From the NCBI GenBank assembly GCA_900765465.1, contig CAAFRM010000258.1:1-8095 (forward strand): a stretch of DNA of 8,095 bases, read 5' to 3'. A program made the position numbers and the translations under genes. This stretch comes from an uncultured Prevotella sp. GTDB lineage: Bacteria > Bacteroidota > Bacteroidia > Bacteroidales > Bacteroidaceae. The notes beneath the pieces are model-generated. The model was not told the origin of the DNA and searched no databases. It saw only the letters and a program-made list of their open reading frames with translations. Below are positions 1-6,310 of the stretch, in pieces. Every line of letters begins with the position of its first letter. The stretch's first letter is position 1.

Positions 1-47
1 AATAAAAATATTTTTTAAAGATTTCGTATCTGTGAAAAGGCAAAAAA
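1..47. other. AT-rich intergenic edge, no gene seen
   Basis: AT-rich sequence to the left of the terminator. No coding frame, tRNA or recognisable promoter can be supported here. It is presumably the start of the next intergenic stretch, cut by the window edge. Confidence 0.5.
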
Positions 48-90
48 TAAAAAGGGGTGCGTCACAGACTTATGACACACCCTCTTTTTT
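48..90 (-). terminator. Intrinsic terminator after ygiQ, possibly bidirectional
   Basis: Arms 55-64 and 73-82 form a 10-bp stem around an 8-nt loop (65-72). In minus-strand RNA every pair forms, with one G-U wobble (60/77); in plus-strand RNA that pair is a C-A mismatch. On the minus strand the stem is followed by a U-rich tract (complement of 43-53, TTTTTATTTTTT-like), and it begins about 21 nt after the ygiQ stop. The T run at 85-90 on the plus strand means it could also act weakly on transcription coming from the left. The 17 nt at 68-84 (complement GAGGGTGTGTCATAAGT) recur exactly in the hairpin at 5625. Confidence 0.88.
68..84 (-). repeat. 17-nt hairpin-arm sequence, copy 1
   Basis: Read on the minus strand this is GAGGGTGTGTCATAAGT. 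The same 17 nt occur without mismatch on the plus strand at 5625-5641. In both places the sequence forms the 5' arm of a stem in the RNA strand that pairs best. This suggests a dispersed, terminator-associated palindromic element rather than coincidence, but only two copies are visible in this window. Confidence 0.7.
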
Positions 91-103
91 AATTCATTTC
101 ATA

Positions 104-2485
104 TTATCTTCTCCTGCCTCTTCCTTCGTTTCTTCCCTGGTTTCCACGTCCGCTGCCACGCTCGTTCTTGTCTCCGCTGTTATAGCGGTTCTTGCGATTG
201 TGGTTGTCGGTGTCGAAATTAGGATTGAAACTCTTTTTCTTCTTGTCCTTGAAGAAGCCGGCACCCTGGTCTTTCTGATTGCGGAGCTCGGCTCTGGCTG
301 CGGCTACTGCATCGCGGATATTAGCATTGGCGTTGTTGCTTCTGCCCTGCGGAGCATTATTTCCTCTTCCTTGCTGAGCATGACCGTTTCTTGAAGATTT
401 ACCATTCAAAGGACGGCCTTCATTGAGGTATTTCTCCTCATCATAGCATCCTACATTGCCATATCCCTTTGGCGCAAAGCGGTCTGCTGCATTTCTGCCA
501 CGGCCTTTTCCGCCATTTGGCTCTGCTGCATTTCTGCCGGCACCACGCTTGCCCTTGGCTCCTCTGCCCACGCCCGGATTGTCATAGGTAGAACCAATCG
601 CCTTGTCATCGAAGTTGGTCTTCTTGCCCTTGAAACCTCCGCCATGATTTCCGCCGAAGCTCTTCTTGTCGTATAGCTTGTCTATGAGATCCGTTCTGCC
701 GATACGGCGAAGCTCGCTCTCAATGGCGCGGCGCTCCTCCGGCTTGTACCAGAAGAAGAACATGCGCTGGGCAAGCTTTTCCTTCTGGGTCTTGGCACTG
801 AATACTGGTTCCAAGGTGTATGGGTCGTATCCCGTGTACCAGGTTTCCGTAGAAATCGTCATTGGGGTAGGGGTGAAGTCCTGTACCTGCTCCAGATGGA
901 AGTCGAGTCCCTTGGTAATTACTGCCAGTTCTGCCATATCCTCTTCATGACAGCCCGGATGCGAACTGATGAAGTATGGAATGATCTGCTGGTTGAGACC
1001 CTCTTCCTTGTTGATCTTGTCGAAGATGCGTTTGAATTCGTAGAAGAGATCGAACGATGGTTTGCGCATGAACTTCAATACCTCTGGACTGGTATGTTCT
1101 GGTGCTACCTTCAGTCGGCCGCTCACGTGCTTGGTGATCAGCTCGCGGGTATATTCCCTTGCCGCCTGGTTCACCTTCTCGTCCTTGCTCTTGTGTAGGA
1201 GCAGGTCGTAACGCACACCACTACCGATGAAGCTCTTCTTGATACCCGGCAGGGCATCCACGGCATGATAGATCTCCAGCAGCTTGCTGTGGTCGGTGTT
1301 CAGGTTCGGACAAATCTGAGGGTTCACGCACGATGGGCGCTTGCACACCTCGCAAGCTTTCTGGTTCTTGCCGTGCATGCCATACATGTTTGCCGAAGGA
1401 CCGCCCAGATCGCTCAGATAGCCCTTGAAATCAGGCATCTCGATGATTTTCTTCACCTCTTTCAGAATGCTCTCCTTGCTTCGGCAAACCACGAACTTAC
1501 CCTGATGTGCCGAAATGGTACAGAACGAGCAACCGCCAAAGCAGCCACGATGCAGGTTCACAGAGAACTTGATCATTTCGTATGCCGGAATGGTCTTGCC
1601 CTTGTATTTAGGATGAGGCAGACGGGTGTAAGGCAGGTCGAAGGCTGCATCCAGCTCTTCGGTGGTCATCAGCGGGAATGGTGGATTCACCACCACATAC
1701 TTGCCGTCGGTCTCCTGAATCATGCGCTGGGCATGCATCTTGTTGGCTTCTTCCTCCAGATGGCGCACGTTCTCCGCCTGTCCCTTCTTGTTATGCAGGC
1801 ATTCCTCGTGGCTGTGCAGGATGATATCATCCTCCTTGAAGCCGCCCGGAATGTCCTTCTCCTTGCAGTAGAAAGCCACCTGCGGCATCTCGTGAATCTG
1901 GTCCATGGTCTTGCCTTCGGCTAATGCATTGGCAAGTTCCACGATAGAGCGTTCGCCCATACCATAGAGGATGAGGTCGGCACCCGAATCGCAGAGGATG
2001 CACTTGCGGAGTTCATCCTTCCAGTAGTCGTAGTGACTGATGCGGCGCAGTGATGCTTCGATACCGCCCAGTGCCACAGGTACGTCGGGATAGAGCTTCT
2101 TCAGTATCTGGGTATAGACGATAGACGGATAGTCGGGACGCATGTCGTGGCGGGAGTCAGGACTGAAGGCATCTTCGCTGCGCATACGGCGGTTGGCCGT
2201 GTAGCGGTTTACCATCGAGTCCATGGCTCCTGGAGATACGCCGAAGAAGAGGCGAGGGCGACCGAGCTTCTTGAAGTCACGGAAGTCGCCATGCCAGTCG
2301 GGCTGAGGCACGATGGCTACGCGATAGCCGTTAGCCTCCAGGATTCTGCCGAGGATAGCCGGTCCGAAGGATGGATGATCTACGTAGGCATCACCCGAGA
2401 AGAGGATGACGTCCAGTTCGTCCCATCCTCTGAGTTCGCACTCCTTCTTGGTTGTTGGGAGAAAATCTGTTAACTTATAATCCAT
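104..2485 (-). CDS. ygiQ: YgiQ family radical SAM protein (UPF0313) with RG-rich C-terminal tail
   Basis: A 793-aa protein of the YgiQ/UPF0313 family; the reaction of this family is not established. Seen: an N-terminal YgiQ domain (about residues 15-300); a radical SAM core with C315, C319 and C322 in CxxxCxxC order (LHRGCFGGCSFC), which should bind a 4Fe-4S cluster and S-adenosylmethionine; a second cysteine group C378, C381, C386, C392 that could hold another metal site; and a C-terminal family region with APEHTSPEVLKFMRKP and FTPTPMTISTETWYTG (about 460-600). Residues about 610-793 are a low-complexity tail rich in Gly, Arg, Asn and Lys, ending GRGRRR, and probably disordered. The ATG at 2485 fits the family N terminus. 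The gene starts 10 bp after the stop of the small upstream gene, so the two are probably one transcript, and it is followed by a strong terminator. No signal peptide is seen, so it is probably cytoplasmic. Family assignment is firm; biological role is unknown. Confidence 0.96.
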   Translation of the reverse strand: MDYKLTDFLPTTKKECELRGWDELDVILFSGDAYVDHPSFGPAILGRILEANGYRVAIVPQPDWHGDFRDFKKLGRPRLFFGVSPGAMDSMVNRYTANRRMRSEDAFSPDSRHDMRPDYPSIVYTQILKKLYPDVPVALGGIEASLRRISHYDYWKDELRKCILCDSGADLILYGMGERSIVELANALAEGKTMDQIHEMPQVAFYCKEKDIPGGFKEDDIILHSHEECLHNKKGQAENVRHLEEEANKMHAQRMIQETDGKYVVVNPPFPLMTTEELDAAFDLPYTRLPHPKYKGKTIPAYEMIKFSVNLHRGCFGGCSFCTISAHQGKFVVCRSKESILKEVKKIIEMPDFKGYLSDLGGPSANMYGMHGKNQKACEVCKRPSCVNPQICPNLNTDHSKLLEIYHAVDALPGIKKSFIGSGVRYDLLLHKSKDEKVNQAAREYTRELITKHVSGRLKVAPEHTSPEVLKFMRKPSFDLFYEFKRIFDKINKEEGLNQQIIPYFISSHPGCHEEDMAELAVITKGLDFHLEQVQDFTPTPMTISTETWYTGYDPYTLEPVFSAKTQKEKLAQRMFFFWYKPEERRAIESELRRIGRTDLIDKLYDKKSFGGNHGGGFKGKKTNFDDKAIGSTYDNPGVGRGAKGKRGAGRNAAEPNGGKGRGRNAADRFAPKGYGNVGCYDEEKYLNEGRPLNGKSSRNGHAQQGRGNNAPQGRSNNANANIRDAVAAARAELRNQKDQGAGFFKDKKKKSFNPNFDTDNHNRKNRYNSGDKNERGSGRGNQGRNEGRGRRR
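483..538 (-). repeat. In-frame 17-nt direct repeat in the ygiQ tail
   Basis: TCTGCTGCATTTCTGCC is present at 483-499 and 522-538 on the plus strand, 39 bp (13 codons) apart. On the coding strand each copy encodes a Gly-Arg-Asn-Ala-Ala-(Asp/Glu) unit. The in-frame spacing suggests that the low-complexity tail grew by short tandem duplication. Confidence 0.65.
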
Positions 2486-2495
2486 TCAATATACT

Positions 2496-2837
2496 TTAGT
2501 CATTCATTGCATCTGGCTCAGCCTCAGCTGCTTCCTGTGCATCCTTCTTGTCCTTCCAATCTACGTAGAGCAATACGAGGTTGTGGAGGCCGAGTGCCTT
2601 CATATTCTGGTTGTAGATTACGTCGAGGCAGAGGTCGAGCAACTCCTTGTCCTTGATGTCGCTGCTCTCCAGAAGAGAACGGACGTTGAATCTTAACTTG
2701 TCGAGCACTTCCTCGTCGATGATGCCATTGCTATCTACGAGGTTGCGGAGCAACTGATACTTGTCAATAGTCTCTAAATGCTGGTCGCTCACTTCGATAG
2801 AGCGTGTACCAGACTGGTTTGCTTGAATCTTATACAT
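2496..2837 (-). CDS. Small conserved-looking protein of unknown function, upstream of ygiQ
   Basis: A 113-aa acidic, mainly helical protein beginning MYKIQANQSGTRSIEVSDQ and ending in an Ala/Glu/Asp-rich tail (EAAEAEPDAMND). I recognise no family, catalytic motif, signal peptide or membrane segment. Leu and Asp/Glu are frequent from about residue 25 to 95, as in a small helical bundle. The frame stays open upstream to a TTG at 2891 and contains an ATG at 2858, but that stretch is made of TTGAACT-type heptad repeats and translates as KFKVQCSMFKVKK, which looks non-coding. The ATG at 2837, just after an A-rich AAAAAAAGAT leader, is therefore the preferred start. The stop is 10 bp before ygiQ, so co-transcription with ygiQ is likely. 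A functional link with YgiQ is only an inference from position. Confidence 0.82.
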   Translation of the reverse strand: MYKIQANQSGTRSIEVSDQHLETIDKYQLLRNLVDSNGIIDEEVLDKLRFNVRSLLESSDIKDKELLDLCLDVIYNQNMKALGLHNLVLLYVDWKDKKDAQEAAEAEPDAMND

Positions 2838-2850
2838 ATCTTTTTTTACT

Positions 2851-2878
2851 TTGAACATTGAGCATTGAACTTTGAACT
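2851..2878. repeat. Four tandem heptads, TTGAACA-like
   Basis: TTGAACA, TTGAGCA, TTGAACT and TTGAACT follow one another without a gap (consensus TTGARCW). Heptad arrays of this kind occur between genes in Bacteroidetes. Here the array lies 13 bp upstream of the preferred start of the 113-aa gene, in its probable leader. It keeps one reading frame open and so falsely lengthens the gene by up to 18 codons. Confidence 0.8.
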
Positions 2879-2886
2879 TTATGGTC

Positions 2887-2899
2887 AGCAAAGTTTGCT
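2887..2899. repeat. Short inverted repeat AGCAAA-G-TTTGCT
   Basis: A perfect 6-bp inverted repeat around one central base, in the 107-bp gap between the amidase stop (2945) and the 113-aa gene. No T run follows on either strand, so it is not a convincing terminator. It could be a small protein-binding site upstream of the 113-aa gene and ygiQ. The overlapping minus-strand AAACTTTG is one base from the TAnnTTTG promoter element, but no TTTG box sits at a suitable distance upstream. Function unknown. Confidence 0.35.
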
Positions 2900-2944
2900 C
2901 AAATGATGGGTTATTATTTATACGTTTTGTTTCCGGCTATTCTT

Positions 2945-5611
2945 CTATTCCGTCAGGAACTTCAGAATACCCTGCATGATGCTGTAGCGGGTTTTCTCAT
3001 CGCTGATGCACTCCAGTGGGAATCCCATGGTGAAGGTGCGGTAGCTGGTACTCCTGTAGGCAACTGCTGCACTGGTTCCTGTAAGATAACGCATGGCGCA
3101 GAAGGCTGTGCTGCCTATTGGCTTGAGTATCTCCGGATGGGTGGCGGCATAATGCTTGGCATTCAGCGAATGATAGTAGCTGAATTCCTTGCCCAGTCCG
3201 CTTACCGTTGGCGATGTGGTAACGATACTGTCTCGCTCGGTAATGGTGGAATCTTCCGGATTGACATCCTGCACGATAAACTTGGTGCCGGTAGGCTCAT
3301 AGTTTACTTTCAGAATGGCGCCCATGAATGATTTTTCCTCTTCATCCTGCATGTCGCTGCCGTTGTAGGAGCCGCTCACAAGCAATTTTCCGCCGTTGAG
3401 GGCATAGTACTTGATGCGCTTCTGCATGGTTGGGGTGAAGGTCTTGTAGTACTGGTGGGTATAACCGTCGTAGCGTTCCAGACCATTGATGAGGTCCACT
3501 GCCTGATAATCGGTCATCTTCACTCTTCCCGAAAGGATGGCTTCGCTCGAACAGCTGGCGATGCTGTACTTGTTGCCGGAAGCGATAGCCTGGGCATGCT
3601 CCACGGTATGGTTGAAGTCATTGCCTGCCACAAACTGTCCTATCATTTCGTTGCCGCTGTATCCCAGTCCGCTGGAAGATTCGATACCCATTCTATGGAT
3701 GTCAAATACCCGCTGCTTGCCGCTCCAGCCCGCCGTCAGACCATAGCTTACGCCTGGGTCCTGGTCGAAGTCGAAGCCCTGGATACTGTCGTTATCTACC
3801 ACCTGCGGTGAGGCAAGGCGATGGAAATTGTTCACGATCAGAATCTTGTTGGTGGCAGTAGGGTTATAGAGTGCCGAGAGGGTTTCTGATGGGAAGCTCT
3901 CACCGCCCTGGTTTACGGCTGCTACCCGGAAGTTGTAGAGCTTGCCTGGCTCCAGCTTCACGTTGTAGATGTTGGAGCGAACCATCGTACCATTGTCGAA
4001 TCCGCCTTTGCCTTCTGCCTGATAAACGATGTAGCTGGTTGGCTTGGCGGTAGGTTCCGTTTTGTCAAGCTGCGCATTCCAGGTGAGGCTGGCATAGCCC
4101 AGTTCATCCACCTCCACGCTGAAGTGGTTAGGTGCCAGAGGCTGCACCACATACGGTTCGTCATGGTTGCTGCTCACGAATCTGAGAATGGTCTTGTAGA
4201 TGGAGCGGGCGATGGTAAACTTGCCCATCGGATCCTGTGCGATGCGCATGTCCGGGAAGCTCTGGTGAGAGAGCATTTCGATGATTGCCGATGGTACTTC
4301 CGGCAGTCGGGTCTCCGAATAGTTCCTGTCCCAGAGATAGCGTTTCCCGAATGAACCAAAGGTATTGGTCATATCTTCTACAAGATTATCTCTCAAAGCC
4401 TTAGCGAAATCCTTTGAAGCAAATCTTGAAATACCGCTGTTCAGCATACCATCGTTGAAGTCGGTGGTGCAGATAGCGAGTGCACCCCAGGTGGATTGTC
4501 CGTCAGGATTGTATCCTGCGTCGCTGTGCAGGGCGAGAGAAAGCTCTATCGGCACGCGCTTGCCGTCCATTGCCGGCATATATACGCTGCCGCCTCCCAG
4601 CCAGTTGGTCATCATCGAACGGGTGTTGATGTCGTCGGCATAATCGTTCTTTCCCTTTCTTCCGCCATACACGCTATAGGGTGCTCCAGCCCACTGGGCG
4701 TAGTATCTTGCTCCTTCCAGGCAGCGTGGCAGTCCGCTTACGAATCCGCCACGTTCTATGTTGCCCATACCTCCTCCGAATCGTACGGCATCGGTGGTTA
4801 CTACACCTCTGCGTGAAGCGTGATTGGTGCAGACCACACGGTTGAACTCATTGCATCCCTTGTCGAACTCGAAGGTGCCGAGATATACCCATGTGCCGCC
4901 ACCCATACGCTGGTTGACGGTAAATTCCGTAGCCTGTCCCTTGTGATAGACGATGTATTTGGCATCGGGTACACTCTTGGGCAGTGTCTGGTAGCTTACA
5001 TAAACGGCATATTTACCCTCTTTCTGGAAGTTAGGCTGATAGCTTACCAGGCTGTTCTTCTTTCGCTTGGTAGCCTTCGCCTGTCTCACGGTACCCATCT
5101 GGAACGGATTTTCTCCATCCTGATAGGAAGCCTGGAGGTTGGCGAATCCCAGGGAGTCGCAGTTCTTCCATTTCTTGCCATTCACGAATTCCTGGTAGGC
5201 GATGGATTGTCTGTCATCGTTATCCACAACAATCTCCTGCTGCTGCCAGTCGCGTTCACGGGGAGTGAAGACGATGGCGCCGGCATTTTCCAGCATCGGG
5301 ATGAGGTAAGGCACCACAATGGTCTGGGTAAAGAGGTCTTCCGTGGTACAGAAGAGGTTAGGACGTTGCCATTTCCATCCTCTTTCAGCATCCCAGTATC
5401 TTCCGTGCGATGCCCATAGTGAGAGATGCCGGTTCTGCAGTCCGGCAGTCACGAAGTAGGGGCGTGAGGCGTTGAACACCCACGGATCTTCATCGTATTC
5501 GATGTTTCCCCATGCATGACTGTTTCCCTCATCGAATGCCTGCAGCATGAATCCGGAAGAGATAAGCAGACTGCTTATCAGCCCATATTTTGTAAATCTC
5601 GTTTTTTTCAC
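2945..5611 (-). CDS. Secreted amidase-like protein with golvesin-type insert and Fn3 domain ('xanthan lyase'-annotated family)
   Basis: An 888-aa exported protein. Seen: a basic N terminus and hydrophobic stretch (residues 2-25) as in a Sec signal peptide, with no lipobox Cys. An Amidase_3-like fold appears split: WASHGRYWD (H69), then TTEDLFTQTIVVPYLIPMLENAGAIVFTPRERD (E91), later ELSLALHSDAG (H362) and PSAIIEMLSHQS (E445). By analogy with zinc N-acetylmuramoyl-L-alanine amidases, H69, E91 and H362 would bind Zn and E445 would be catalytic. Between the halves (about 185-285) is a beta-rich golvesin-like domain ending GVVTTDAVRFGGG. A fibronectin type III domain follows (about 490-585), then a C-terminal region (588-888) that resembles a glutamine-amidotransferase-like fold, with SIASCSSEAI around C686. 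Relatives are often named xanthan lyase; I infer hydrolysis of peptidoglycan or another envelope/extracellular polymer, not proven. The start is GTG at 5611: an in-frame TAG lies 9 nt upstream and the next Met (residue 22) would remove the signal peptide. It follows the acyltransferase by 75 bp. Confidence 0.87.
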   Translation of the reverse strand: MKKTRFTKYGLISSLLISSGFMLQAFDEGNSHAWGNIEYDEDPWVFNASRPYFVTAGLQNRHLSLWASHGRYWDAERGWKWQRPNLFCTTEDLFTQTIVVPYLIPMLENAGAIVFTPRERDWQQQEIVVDNDDRQSIAYQEFVNGKKWKNCDSLGFANLQASYQDGENPFQMGTVRQAKATKRKKNSLVSYQPNFQKEGKYAVYVSYQTLPKSVPDAKYIVYHKGQATEFTVNQRMGGGTWVYLGTFEFDKGCNEFNRVVCTNHASRRGVVTTDAVRFGGGMGNIERGGFVSGLPRCLEGARYYAQWAGAPYSVYGGRKGKNDYADDINTRSMMTNWLGGGSVYMPAMDGKRVPIELSLALHSDAGYNPDGQSTWGALAICTTDFNDGMLNSGISRFASKDFAKALRDNLVEDMTNTFGSFGKRYLWDRNYSETRLPEVPSAIIEMLSHQSFPDMRIAQDPMGKFTIARSIYKTILRFVSSNHDEPYVVQPLAPNHFSVEVDELGYASLTWNAQLDKTEPTAKPTSYIVYQAEGKGGFDNGTMVRSNIYNVKLEPGKLYNFRVAAVNQGGESFPSETLSALYNPTATNKILIVNNFHRLASPQVVDNDSIQGFDFDQDPGVSYGLTAGWSGKQRVFDIHRMGIESSSGLGYSGNEMIGQFVAGNDFNHTVEHAQAIASGNKYSIASCSSEAILSGRVKMTDYQAVDLINGLERYDGYTHQYYKTFTPTMQKRIKYYALNGGKLLVSGSYNGSDMQDEEEKSFMGAILKVNYEPTGTKFIVQDVNPEDSTITERDSIVTTSPTVSGLGKEFSYYHSLNAKHYAATHPEILKPIGSTAFCAMRYLTGTSAAVAYRSTSYRTFTMGFPLECISDEKTRYSIMQGILKFLTE

Positions 5612-5624
5612 TTTCTTCTATGAT

Positions 5625-5641
5625 GAGGGTGTGTCATAAGT
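5625..5641 (+). repeat. 17-nt hairpin-arm sequence, copy 2
   Basis: GAGGGTGTGTCATAAGT, identical to the complement of 68-84, and here in the opposite orientation relative to the minus-strand genes. The partner arm at 5655-5671 differs from a perfect complement at one base. Confidence 0.7.
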
Positions 5642-5671
5642 TGCCATTATCTGGACTTATGACACATCCTC
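5625..5671. promoter_or_regulatory. Long hairpin (17-bp stem) in front of the amidase start
   Basis: Arms 5625-5641 and 5655-5671 pair over 17 bp around a 13-nt loop. In plus-strand RNA all pairs form, with one G-U wobble (5629/5667); in minus-strand RNA the same pair is an A-C mismatch. It fills most of the 75-bp gap between the acyltransferase stop (5687) and the GTG at 5611, ending 13 nt before that start. No U run follows it in the minus direction, so it is a poor terminator for the acyltransferase gene; in the plus direction a T-rich tract (5672-5680) follows. It may be a terminator against antisense transcription, an RNA processing or stability element, or a leader structure affecting amidase translation. 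The role is inferred. Confidence 0.7.
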
Positions 5672-5686
5672 CTTTCCTTTTACTTG

Positions 5687-6244
5687 TTAGTCGATATTTC
5701 CGATAGAGAACTTCTCTGGTTTCTTACCCTTGAAATCCTTGAAGTACAGCTTGATTTCGCGCATGTCCTTCTCCACATCACCCGAAGGGATGATCATCTT
5801 GGTGCACTGTATCACTTTCTTCTCGTAATCCACGCCGTAGAGTAGGATAGGGATGCCTGCCTTGAGGGCGATGAAATAGAATCCCTTCTTCCATTCCGGG
5901 TTGAGCGAGCGGGTACCTTCCGGAGTGATGCAGAGACCGAAACTCTCGCGCTTCTTAGCCTCTTCGGCCAGGTTGTCGGTCATGCTGGTATGCTTGCTTC
6001 TCCACACCGGTACGCCTCCCATCTTTCTGAAGATAGGTCCCAGCGGCCAGAAGAACCATTCCTTCTTCATCAGGAAGTTGCTCTTGATGTTCTCAGCTCT
6101 GGAGTAGAGCTGTCCTATCAGGAAGTCCCAGTTGCTGGTGTGTGGTGCAAGACAGATGATGTACTTCTTGGGAAAGTCGATGGTTACTTCCTTCTTCCAT
6201 CCCATTCGCTTGTATAATATCCACTGACAGATGTCCTTGATCAT
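5687..6244 (-). CDS. PlsC-like lysophospholipid acyltransferase (1-acylglycerol-3-phosphate acyltransferase family)
   Basis: A 185-aa member of the glycerolipid acyltransferase family, which transfers an acyl chain from acyl-ACP or acyl-CoA to a lysolipid at the inner membrane. Seen: the catalytic HX4D motif as HTSNWD (H35, D40); GGVPVWRS (76-83), matching the substrate-binding block with a conserved Arg; ITPEGTRS (106-113), matching the FPEGTRS block that binds the phosphate group; and IPILLYGVDY (131-140), matching the fourth block with its conserved Pro. It is shorter than typical PlsC (about 240 aa) and lacks a clear long N-terminal membrane helix, so it belongs to the short Bacteroidetes type. 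The exact acceptor (lysophosphatidic acid, ornithine or other aminolipid) cannot be read from sequence, so no gene symbol is given. It lies 66 bp after the 90-aa gene with no clear promoter between, so the two may share a transcript. The ATG at 6244 is the natural start. Confidence 0.88.
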   Translation of the reverse strand: MIKDICQWILYKRMGWKKEVTIDFPKKYIICLAPHTSNWDFLIGQLYSRAENIKSNFLMKKEWFFWPLGPIFRKMGGVPVWRSKHTSMTDNLAEEAKKRESFGLCITPEGTRSLNPEWKKGFYFIALKAGIPILLYGVDYEKKVIQCTKMIIPSGDVEKDMREIKLYFKDFKGKKPEKFSIGNID

Positions 6245-6262
6245 TGCTTTTTAATCTGTTAT

Positions 6263-6277
6263 CTATATATTATATAG
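6263..6277. repeat. AT-rich inverted repeat CTATATA-T-TATATAG
   Basis: A perfect 7-bp inverted repeat around one base in the 66-bp gap between the 90-aa gene and the acyltransferase gene. It is almost all A and T, so chance is a real possibility. No TAnnTTTG promoter is seen on the minus strand in this gap. It could be a weak operator, or simply AT-rich spacer. Confidence 0.3.
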
Positions 6278-6310
6278 GTATAATGGATGTTCTTCTCCGT
6301 TTCTTGGGGC

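Noticed and set aside
32..394. 120-codon plus-strand frame with a hydrophobic Ser/Val/Leu-rich middle that could pass for a membrane protein
   Set aside because: It runs through the terminator and is antisense to the RG-rich tail of YgiQ; the hydrophobic look follows from reading Arg/Gly/Asn codons backwards.
1265..1924. 219-codon open frame on the plus strand inside ygiQ
   Set aside because: It is antisense to the radical SAM core. Its His/Leu/Ala/Val-rich translation looks like reverse-strand reading of the conserved gene, with no motif of its own.
2851..2878. CRISPR array
   Set aside because: The repeats are 7-nt tandem units without spacers, and no cas genes are present.
2838..2891. N-terminal extension of the 113-aa gene to a TTG start (131 aa) or to ATG 2858 (120 aa)
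   Set aside because: The extension is made of heptad repeats typical of intergenic DNA, and ATG 2837 has a better A-rich leader.
2838..2944. Promoter for the 113-aa gene and ygiQ
   Set aside because: The best -7 match on the minus strand (AAACTTTG) misses one base and has no TTTG box at a suitable distance; not strong enough to annotate.
4820..5419. 199-codon open frame on the plus strand inside the amidase gene
   Set aside because: It is antisense to the signal-bearing amidase, whose domains account for the sequence. No promoter or plausible protein family is seen.
5625..5671. Intrinsic terminator for the acyltransferase gene (minus direction)
   Set aside because: In that direction no U run follows the stem and one pair becomes an A-C mismatch, so it is kept as a hairpin of unsettled role.
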